This document shows positions 6,430 to 11,122 of a stretch of 11,122 nt of DNA, piece by piece. The position numbers and the translations under genes are program-made. Position 1 is the first letter of the stretch; each line of letters begins with the position of its first letter. The notes below the pieces were generated by a model, which saw nothing but the letters and a program-made list of their open reading frames with translations, did no database searches and had not been told where the DNA came from. This DNA is from Dehalococcoidia bacterium UBA6495 (GTDB lineage: Bacteria; Chloroflexota; Dehalococcoidia; Lucifugimonadales; UBA826), in assembly GCA_002435305.1 (NCBI GenBank), contig DJMH01000075.1, positions 1 to 11,122 on the forward strand, given 5' to 3'.

Positions 6430-7149
6430 ATGAGTGACTTGAATCTCAAACAAAAAATCCGATCAGGAGAGATCTTAATCGGAGTTTCGGTGCCTTTAGA
6501 TGCGTCTGAGTCAGAAATGGAAGCCATTATCGGTAAGGATGATTATGCATTTGTTTTTGCTGACAGTCAGCATGGTGCTTTCAACGAGGATACATTGGTA
6601 AAATTTTGTGAGTCGGCTAGTAATTTAGGTATTCCCTCTCAATTTAGGATTAAACACACTAGGCATGCCTATTTGATAGGTAACATACTTGATTTGGGCC
6701 CTGTAGGTATTGAGGTACCTCAAGTTGAAACCCTTGAAACAGTGAAAGAAGCTGTCCATTATTTTTATTATCCTCAGATGGGAGGAAGGAGTGTCGGGGG
6801 GACTGCTCGGTACAAGGTAGGAGAGAGGCCTGGTAGAACTGAGTATGGCAGTTGGTGGAATCAAACCGGATTTTTGTCGATACAAATGGAATCTCTTAGA
6901 GCAGTGACGACGGTGAGCCAACTTGCCATCGACGGCGTTGACTGTCTTACTTGGGGCCCCAATGACTTACTCTATGATATTGAGGCTCATCCCAAACATC
7001 CGATTCAAACAGTTGATGATTGCGTGAAGCATGCCCTAGACCAACTACGGGGTTCTCAGACAAGGATTAGCTTTAGAAGTTATGATCATAAGCTGAGGAA
7101 TAAGTACATTGATATGGGTGTCACGGTTCTGATGGAGCATCCGAAGTAA
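6430..7149 (+). CDS. HpcH/HpaI aldolase-family protein
   Basis: Enzymes of this family cleave or form 2-keto-3-deoxy acids and related compounds with a divalent metal in a TIM barrel. The 239 residues keep the expected constellation: base His48 (DSQHG), Arg73 (QFRIK), metal ligand Glu154 (SIQMESLRAV), and Asp179 in the signature DCLTWGPNDL. GIEVPQVET (about 93-101) is the usual strand bearing the substrate pocket. Two differences from close aldolases stand out. The D-x-E-H motif reads D-S-Q-H (Gln47), and a Trp pair (YGSWWNQ, 139-145) stands just before the metal Glu. The start is ATG with AGGAGA 5 bases upstream. It probably forms a two-gene unit with the Nudix hydrolase. Family assignment is firm; aldolase versus lyase activity and substrate are not determinable. 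Confidence 0.85.
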   Translation: MSDLNLKQKIRSGEILIGVSVPLDASESEMEAIIGKDDYAFVFADSQHGAFNEDTLVKFCESASNLGIPSQFRIKHTRHAYLIGNILDLGPVGIEVPQVETLETVKEAVHYFYYPQMGGRSVGGTARYKVGERPGRTEYGSWWNQTGFLSIQMESLRAVTTVSQLAIDGVDCLTWGPNDLLYDIEAHPKHPIQTVDDCVKHALDQLRGSQTRISFRSYDHKLRNKYIDMGVTVLMEHPK

Positions 7150-7190
7150 CAACCGTTTAAAAGAAGGGCGGTATCCGGCTGGTAAACAAA

Positions 7191-7220
7191 TTGACACTGT
7201 TCTATTGATGTAAGTAAAAT
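7191..7220 (+). promoter_or_regulatory. Strong predicted promoter of rpmH
   Basis: A perfect -35 TTGACA (7191-7196) is followed after 18 bases by TAAAAT (7215-7220), five of six to consensus. This is the best -35 in the window, as expected for an abundantly made ribosomal protein. The leader would be about 20 bases. Confidence 0.65.
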
Positions 7221-7246
7221 TTGTAGGTTAATTTGAAGGAATATCA

Positions 7247-7384
7247 ATGCCGAAAAGAACCTATCAACCAAAAAACAGACGCCGCATGCGAGTACATGGG
7301 TTTAGATCCCGTATGAGCACCAAAGGTGGCCGGAATGTCCTTAAGAGGCGAATGTTCAAGGGACGTCAGAAGCTGACTGTATAG
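7247..7384 (+). CDS. rpmH: Large ribosomal subunit protein bL34
   Basis: This 45-residue protein is unmistakable: MPKRTYQPKNRRR at the start, then HGFRSRMSTKGGRNVLKRR and a basic end (KGRQKLTV). L34 is a small, very basic component of the large ribosomal subunit. It starts at ATG 7247 with GAAGGA six bases upstream and has its own strong promoter. It leads the conserved rpmH-rnpA-yidD-yidC-jag cluster. The neighbouring dnaA seen in many bacteria is not upstream here. Confidence 0.97.
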   Translation: MPKRTYQPKNRRRMRVHGFRSRMSTKGGRNVLKRRMFKGRQKLTV

Positions 7385-7391
7385 TTTTTTT
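7365..7391 (+). terminator. Possible attenuator/partial terminator at the end of rpmH
   Basis: GTCAG (7365-7369) and CTGAC (7373-7377) form a 5-bp hairpin inside the last rpmH codons. Seven bases later, directly after the stop, comes a run of seven T (7385-7391). A second GTCAG at 7395-7399 could pair with the same CTGAC instead. The stem is short and its gap to the T-run is longer than usual, so termination would be partial at best. Confidence 0.35.
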
Positions 7392-7409
7392 GTTGTCAGT
7401 TTTGGGAAA

Positions 7410-7440
7410 TTTGTCACATGACCAATTTATATATTTTATG
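7410..7440 (+). promoter_or_regulatory. Candidate promoter for rnpA and downstream genes
   Basis: TTGTCA, five of six to the -35 consensus, lies near 7410 and is followed by a very AT-rich stretch containing TATTTT (15-base spacing) and TTTTAT (17-base spacing). The -35 is good but the -10 cannot be fixed by eye. A small palindrome, TCGACTTGTCGA, follows at about 7442-7453. Confidence 0.35.
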
Positions 7441-7467
7441 GTCGACTTGTCGAATTAGAGTGGATAC

Positions 7468-7815
7468 ATGCAAAAATATCAGAAGCTACGTAACTCCTCC
7501 GACTTTGATTCTGTAAAAAAATATGGTGCTGGATCTGCTGACTTTAACATGGTCATGCTTGCTATGGATCAAGAAACAGCAGGGAAATATAAGGGGTCTC
7601 GATTGGGGTTTATTGTTTCGAAAAGAATCGGAGGAGCCACTATCAGGAACAAATATAAAAGAAGGTTGAAGGAATCCGCTAATTCTATTCAAATAATTGG
7701 AGGGATGGATATAGTTTTTATAGCTAGAAATGGGATTTTGAATTCTGATTACCACGAGATATCGTCTTCAATGTACAAACTTTTGGATAATGCTAGCCTA
7801 ATATCGACCGAGTAA
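7468..7815 (+). CDS. rnpA: Ribonuclease P protein component
   Basis: RnpA is the protein partner of the catalytic RNA of RNase P, which matures tRNA 5' ends. The protein has 115 residues, normal for the family. The diagnostic RNR region is clear: RLGFIVSKRIGGATIRNKYKRRLKE (about 45-69), with basic residues contacting the RNA. The N-terminus MQKYQKLRNSSDFDSVKKYG is typical (KxxRLRxxxdF region). The start is ATG with a weak GAGTGG in front, which may keep its synthesis low relative to L34. It lies 83 bases after rpmH and 12 bases before yidD. Confidence 0.96.
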   Translation: MQKYQKLRNSSDFDSVKKYGAGSADFNMVMLAMDQETAGKYKGSRLGFIVSKRIGGATIRNKYKRRLKESANSIQIIGGMDIVFIARNGILNSDYHEISSSMYKLLDNASLISTE

Positions 7816-7827
7816 ACGTGAAATAGA

Positions 7828-8061
7828 TTGAAACTACGAAAAGAGAGTATTGTTAAATCGACAGTATTAGGTTTAATAAAATCCTATAAAAAGTCGATTT
7901 CACCTTTTTTACCTGTGGGATGCAGACATTTACCGACATGCTCAGACTATGCGTACGCGGCCATAGATCGATATGGTCTAGCTGTTGGTACTGGAATCAC
8001 CTTCAAAAGGCTACTTAGATGTAGGCCATTTGGAACTAGGGGGTACGATCCAGTCCCATAG
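7828..8061 (+). CDS. yidD: Membrane protein insertion efficiency factor YidD
   Basis: YidD is a small membrane-associated protein that assists YidC-dependent insertion. The 77 residues show the family pattern: LIKSYKKSISPFLP, then GCRHLPTCSDYA (Cys32, Cys38), ITFKRLLRCRPFG (Cys65) and the ending GYDPVP. It is near the usual length, lacking only the variable tail. The proposed start is TTG at 7828; no clear ribosome binding site is seen and no ATG is available upstream in frame. It sits 12 bases after rnpA, so coupling is likely. Confidence 0.94.
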   Translation: MKLRKESIVKSTVLGLIKSYKKSISPFLPVGCRHLPTCSDYAYAAIDRYGLAVGTGITFKRLLRCRPFGTRGYDPVP

Positions 8062-8104
8062 CTCAAAATTTATACCAAGCGACAAGGCTGAATTTAACCG
8101 AAAT

Positions 8105-9271
8105 ATGCTTTCTAGAAACAAAATAATATCAGTGTGCCTACTCTTGCTAGTGATAACTCTTTCGGGTTGCTCAAGGATTAACAGCGCTCAGGGTTGGTCA
8201 GGTATTTTGGTGGACGACGATCGCCTCATTCTTGCTAGCATGGATGGTCATATCATGGTTCTCGATAAGAATACAGGGAAACACATGTGGGAACCAGATT
8301 TGATGAGGGTGAAGGAAAAAGACGAAAAAAAGAGGGCGGCATACGGCTTGCCGGCGGTATCTAATGGAATCCTTTTTGTGGGAGTGTATAGCGGAAAGAT
8401 CCAGGCTGTAGAAGTCGATACCGGAAGAACTGTCGAAACTGAAGTGGTAAGTGACGATTTTGAAATAGTTGGGGGCCCATTAATTCATGAGGATAATCTT
8501 TACATTGGGGCTGGCGATGGCATATTGAGATCTTATAATTTAGATTTCTCCAATGAACAGGTTACTCTTAATGATGACTGGGAATATGAGGTAGATGGAA
8601 AAATATGGTCCACCCCGATAATTCATGATGACACCCTAATAATTACCTCGCTCGACCATCATGTATATGCTTTGAATAAAGATACAGGTGAACTCCTTTG
8701 GAAAGCCAAGACTGGGGGTGCCGTCGCAGCAACTCCAGTGATTAAAGACGACACCGTCTTTGTAGGGTCCTTCGACGGTGTCTTTTACGCATTTGATTTG
8801 AACACAGGCGAAGAAAAATGGATTTTCGAGAAAGCTTCTAACTGGTATTGGGGTAGTGCTGTAATCAATGATCAGACTATTTACATCCCGTCATTAGATG
8901 GAAAATTATATGCTTTGGACATCAGATCCGGTGAAAAGGAATGGGAACTAGAAACCAAAGGTGCTATCGTTGGGTCCCCTGCTATTGTTTCAGACATGAT
9001 AGTCGTGGGCTCAACCGATGGGGAAATTCGTATAGCCGAGATAAGTTCAGGTGAAGTGTTGGCCGGCTGTGATCTGGGCGAGAGTATACAGTCCCCGATT
9101 ACATCGGATGGATTTGATGTTTATTTCAGTGCGCGGGATCATTCAGTCAGAGCTTTGACCATTAAAACAAACGGAAAACCCGACGAAAAGTGGACGGCAC
9201 CATATTTTTCAAATTTGTTGAAAGACGATAAAGAACCACAGCCTATACCTTATAAAGGTAACACGTGCTAG
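8105..9271 (+). CDS. BamB-like lipoprotein with eight PQQ-type beta-propeller repeats
   Basis: The 388-residue product begins with a textbook lipoprotein signal: MLSRNK, a hydrophobic stretch, then the lipobox LSGC with Cys22. The mature part is built of eight PQQ/BamB-type blades, each with a core like xxPxIxDDxxxVGSxDGxxYAxDxxTGExxW. Clear copies start at about residues 31, 80, 120, 166, 206, 247, 288 and 327, so the fold is probably a full eight-bladed propeller on the outer face of the membrane. No enzyme residues are evident; such propellers commonly bind proteins. The start was chosen for the signal peptide. The open frame runs upstream into yidD, and no good ribosome binding site is seen. 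It sits between yidD and yidC, 43 bases after the former, suggesting a role in membrane or exported-protein biogenesis. It ends in a lone Cys (GNTC). It may act like BamB, but an outer membrane assembly role is unproven. Confidence 0.85.
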   Translation: MLSRNKIISVCLLLLVITLSGCSRINSAQGWSGILVDDDRLILASMDGHIMVLDKNTGKHMWEPDLMRVKEKDEKKRAAYGLPAVSNGILFVGVYSGKIQAVEVDTGRTVETEVVSDDFEIVGGPLIHEDNLYIGAGDGILRSYNLDFSNEQVTLNDDWEYEVDGKIWSTPIIHDDTLIITSLDHHVYALNKDTGELLWKAKTGGAVAATPVIKDDTVFVGSFDGVFYAFDLNTGEEKWIFEKASNWYWGSAVINDQTIYIPSLDGKLYALDIRSGEKEWELETKGAIVGSPAIVSDMIVVGSTDGEIRIAEISSGEVLAGCDLGESIQSPITSDGFDVYFSARDHSVRALTIKTNGKPDEKWTAPYFSNLLKDDKEPQPIPYKGNTC

Positions 9272-9305
9272 CTCATCAGCGGTCTGAGGATTGCTAACTA
9301 AAAAC

Positions 9306-9311
9306 AGAGGG
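9306..9311 (+). promoter_or_regulatory. Ribosome binding site supporting the TTG start of yidC
   Basis: AGAGGG lies 8 bases before the TTG at 9320, supporting that non-ATG start. Confidence 0.5.
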
Positions 9312-9319
9312 TAATAAAT

Positions 9320-10240
9320 TTGGAATTATTTTCTCAAATATGGAATGGCGTAATCATCCAGCCGATGATAAATAGTTTGCTAATCCTTTACAGTATAGCC
9401 ATCAGCAACTTTGGTTTGGCCATAATACTTTTCACCATAATTATTCGCGCCGCCATGATGCCTCTGACGGTAAAACAAAGTAGGCAAATGAAAGCTATGA
9501 CGGCCTTGCAACCGAAGATAAAAGCGATACAAAATAAATTCAAAAACGATAAACAAAAACAGTCTCAGGAGACGATGAAACTGTACAAGGAACAAGGGGT
9601 CAACCCAATCGGATGCTTGGGACCAATGTTCATACAATTTCCCATTTGGATTGGTTTGTATCAAGCGATATTACAGACGGTGCCAAACACTCCCGAAAGC
9701 CTGGTTAAACTGTCAGGCCATTTGTATGGATGGTTACCGTTGGTTCATGATGTGGTTCCTATCAATAGCCATTTTTTCTGGATGGATTTAGCTAATCCTG
9801 ATCCTTCCCCGGTAGTGATGCCAATCCTGGTCGGAATTTCCATGTTTTTAATGCAAAAAATGACCACTATGCCGGCAATGGACGAAAGGCAGGCTTCCAC
9901 CAACAAAATGATGCTGTGGATGATGCCTATAATGTTTGGCTTCTTTACGATCTCTTTTCCTAGTGGTTTGGCTCTATATTGGGTGGTGTCAAATATCGTG
10001 GGCATAGTAATCCAAGGGTTTATCACAGGTTGGGACCCAATGAAAAATTTACTTAATTTTGCTAGTAACCGGACATCTCAGCCAACTGCAGCTATTGCAG
10101 GCGGGGTATCACCGGATCTGGAGGAGGAACAAACAAATGAAGTCGATAGAAATGACAGCGAAGACAGTGGAAGAGGCGATAGAAATCGCCCTAAAAGAAC
10201 TAGACGCAGACCGCGTAGAGGTAGAAATAGACGTCATTAG
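9320..10240 (+). CDS. yidC: Membrane protein insertase YidC/Oxa1 family
   Basis: YidC inserts and folds membrane proteins, alone or with SecYEG. The 306 residues form the compact type without the large periplasmic domain of proteobacteria. Visible are the first core span with the conserved groove arginine (IILFTIIIRAAMMPLTVKQSRQMKAM, Arg43), the charged cytoplasmic hairpin QPKIKAIQNKFKNDKQKQSQETMKLYKEQGVNP (about 64-96), LGPMFIQFPIWIGLYQAI (100-117), and the last spans ending PSGLALYWVVSNIVGIVIQ (214-232). The C-terminal tail (about 274-306) is very basic, with 13 Arg and 1 Lys in the last 34 residues; such tails usually help bind the ribosome. The start is TTG with AGAGGG upstream. The last 104 bases overlap the start of jag in another frame, so the basic tail is overprinted on the Jag N-terminal domain. 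Confidence 0.95.
   Translation: MELFSQIWNGVIIQPMINSLLILYSIAISNFGLAIILFTIIIRAAMMPLTVKQSRQMKAMTALQPKIKAIQNKFKNDKQKQSQETMKLYKEQGVNPIGCLGPMFIQFPIWIGLYQAILQTVPNTPESLVKLSGHLYGWLPLVHDVVPINSHFFWMDLANPDPSPVVMPILVGISMFLMQKMTTMPAMDERQASTNKMMLWMMPIMFGFFTISFPSGLALYWVVSNIVGIVIQGFITGWDPMKNLLNFASNRTSQPTAAIAGGVSPDLEEEQTNEVDRNDSEDSGRGDRNRPKRTRRRPRRGRNRRH
10122..10127 (+). promoter_or_regulatory. Strong ribosome binding site of jag, inside yidC
   Basis: AGGAGG, part of a longer GGAGGAGGAA (10120-10129), lies 9 bases before the ATG at 10137. It is the main reason for placing the jag start within yidC rather than at the upstream ATG at 10059. Confidence 0.8.
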
Positions 10241-10772
10241 CAGAGGTAAACCCGGTATTTTAGGAATTGGTAGTGAATTGGCCTCTGTTAGAGTTACCAA
10301 AGTTGACGGAACTTCGAATGTTTTAGATTCAGCTAATGACGTCATAAAAAATCTTGTGTCTCACATGGATGTGGATGTCGTGGTCAATTTGAAAGAGGCT
10401 GACAATGAAGAGACCGGAGGACCGGTCTTTGAGATAGAAGGGGATGATTCCGGGTTACTTATCGGTCGTAAAGGTGAGACTCTTAGGTCTCTTCAATTTC
10501 TGACAAGGTTCATTGTGGGAAGGCAAACCGGGGAAAGAGCGAATCTCTCTCTTGATGTTGAAGGTTATGATGAAAGACGAAAGCAATCTTTGGCTAATCT
10601 AGCCAACAGGGTGGCTCAACGAGTTGTAAAGACTGGCAGATCAATTGAATTAGAGCCTATGTCAGCTAGGGAGAGAAGGTTGGTTCACGTCGCTCTAGCT
10701 GAAAATTCAGAGGTGTATACTGAGAGCTCAGGCGAAGGGCGTGATAGGAGGGTGGTAGTTATACCGTCATAA
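10137..10772 (+). CDS. jag: KH-R3H RNA-binding protein Jag/KhpB
   Basis: Jag/KhpB (EloR in pneumococcus) binds RNA and links translation with cell elongation. The 211 residues contain all three parts. The Jag-N domain (1-54) has MKSIEMTAKTVEEAIEIALKEL and the GKPGILGIGSE turn. The KH domain (about 95-145) has the GxxG loop GRKG (110-113) in SGLLIGRKGETLRSLQ. The R3H domain (about 165-210) has R-x3-H at Arg180/His184 (RRLVHVALAENSEVYTES). The reading frame is open back to 10059, but the ATG at 10137 is preceded by a perfect AGGAGG and starts exactly where the Jag-N domain starts. It overlaps yidC by 104 bases, implying tight translational coupling. Alternative names for the family are EloR and SpoIIIJ-associated protein. 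Confidence 0.94.
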   Translation: MKSIEMTAKTVEEAIEIALKELDADRVEVEIDVISRGKPGILGIGSELASVRVTKVDGTSNVLDSANDVIKNLVSHMDVDVVVNLKEADNEETGGPVFEIEGDDSGLLIGRKGETLRSLQFLTRFIVGRQTGERANLSLDVEGYDERRKQSLANLANRVAQRVVKTGRSIELEPMSARERRLVHVALAENSEVYTESSGEGRDRRVVVIPS

Positions 10773-10780
10773 TACTCAGG

Positions 10781-10800
10781 ATCTAGGATTTAAATCTAGG
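10781..10800 (+). repeat. Short direct and inverted repeat after jag
   Basis: ATCTAGG occurs twice, at 10781-10787 and 10794-10800. The same stretch can fold as a weak hairpin with a TTAA loop and one bulged G (about 10784-10799). No T-run follows, so it is not a convincing terminator. Confidence 0.2.
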
Positions 10801-10846
10801 TACATTTCCAGACAGACAATCTTGAGCCTCTCTCGCATGCCGTCCC

Positions 10847-10875
10847 TTGCCTGAAAAATTTTCTAGTAACATAAT
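10847..10875 (+). promoter_or_regulatory. Predicted promoter of the AI-2E-family gene
   Basis: TTGCCT (10847-10852) and CATAAT (10870-10875), five of six to the -10 consensus, are spaced by 17 bases. Transcription would start near 10882, about 25 bases before the ATG, so this gene is probably independent of jag. Confidence 0.5.
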
Positions 10876-10907
10876 GGGTCAGACAGTCAATATTTGGATC
10901 CGATACT

Positions 10908-11122
10908 ATGCAGCAGCCCGGCAATTTTAATGCCTCATTGGAAAAAGTGGCCAAGGTGTCATTTTATGTTTTTATCGGGGTGGTTGTGTGCTCTGGATTA
11001 TATCTTGTCAGGGGAGCCCTATTTCCCTTTGTACTGGGAATAGTTTTAACTTATATACTTAATCCTTTTGTCAATTTCTTCGAACAGTTTATCCCCTTAA
11101 AAAATGCCAAGCCTAAACTAGC
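10908..11122 (+). CDS. AI-2E/PerM-family membrane protein (N-terminal part only)
   Basis: Only the first 71 codons are in the window. They begin MQQPGNFNASLEKVAKVSFY and continue with a hydrophobic hairpin: span 1 about 17-36 (FYVFIGVVVCSGLYLVRG) and span 2 about 37-55 (ALFPFVLGIVLTYILNPFVN), with the typical P-F-V-x-G-I-x-x-x-Y-x-L-x-P-x-V sequence of the AI-2E transporter/PerM family. These proteins have 6-8 spans and export or flip diverse substrates. The start is ATG with only a weak GGAT upstream, and the gene has its own predicted promoter 32 bases before the ATG. The assignment rests on 71 residues and the substrate is unknown. Confidence 0.7.
   Translation, partial: MQQPGNFNASLEKVAKVSFYVFIGVVVCSGLYLVRGALFPFVLGIVLTYILNPFVNFFEQFIPLKNAKPKL

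Noticed and set aside
7150..7190. Terminator after the aldolase gene
   Set aside because: GTTTA/TAAAC arms exist around a 20-plus-base loop, but no strong GC stem or T-run follows.
7150..7246. Replication origin near rpmH
   Set aside because: In many bacteria oriC and dnaA flank rpmH, but no cluster of DnaA boxes (TTATNCACA) and no dnaA are seen; the gap holds only a promoter and leader.
7985..8104. A longer 5' version of the propeller gene starting at 7985
   Set aside because: It overlaps yidD and adds 40 residues before a perfect lipoprotein signal peptide, which would bury the signal; the ATG at 8105 is preferred.
10059..10136. A longer 5' version of jag starting at ATG 10059
   Set aside because: The extra 26 residues precede the conserved Jag-N start, and the AGGAGG is correctly spaced only for 10137.
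1..11122. CRISPR arrays, insertion sequences, tRNA or rRNA genes, phage or defence genes
   Set aside because: I found no spaced repeat array, transposase motif, terminal inverted repeats or cloverleaf-like sequence; all long frames are explained by the listed genes or their antisense shadows.

Overview
The window is an AT-rich bacterial chromosome segment with conserved housekeeping genes at both ends and accessory metabolism in the middle. The gene order rpmH-rnpA-yidD-(propeller lipoprotein)-yidC-jag, the lipid-anchored ModA and propeller proteins, the compact YidC lacking the large periplasmic domain of proteobacteria, and a nusA with no rimP in front of it suggest a non-proteobacterial lineage. 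Chloroflexota, perhaps a marine SAR202-like group, is my best guess, but it is an inference of moderate to low confidence. No tRNA, rRNA, CRISPR array, insertion sequence, prophage gene or DnaA-box cluster is visible, and no gap between genes exceeds 200 bases.

Layout. (1) Positions 1-1507, minus strand: nusA, with its 3' end beyond the window and a long acidic C-terminal extension. (2) A 194-bp divergent promoter region, with back-to-back promoters and an inverted repeat between the two -35 boxes. (3) Positions 1702-4240, plus: a compact modABC molybdate transporter operon; modB and modC use TTG starts. (4) Positions 4264-5496, minus: a metal-dependent amidohydrolase converging on modC; the whole 23-bp gap is an inverted repeat. 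(5) A divergent region, then at 5626-7149 a NUDT6-like Nudix hydrolase with a pre-Nudix domain and an HpcH/HpaI-type aldolase. (6) Positions 7247-10772, plus: rpmH, rnpA, yidD, an eight-repeat PQQ-type beta-propeller lipoprotein, yidC and jag. (7) Positions 10908 to the end: the start of an AI-2E/PerM-family membrane protein with its own promoter.

How the genes fit together. rpmH (ribosomal protein L34), rnpA (RNase P protein), yidD and yidC (membrane protein insertion) and jag/khpB (KH-R3H RNA-binding protein) form the classical cluster linking ribosome, RNA processing and membrane insertion. Here it carries an extra BamB-like lipoprotein between yidD and yidC. The strongest unusual signal is that jag begins 104 bases inside yidC: the arginine-rich cytoplasmic tail of YidC is encoded in a different frame of the DNA encoding the Jag N-terminal domain. 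I see no wholly new multi-gene system; the other findings concern unusual gene arrangement and candidate regulatory structures.
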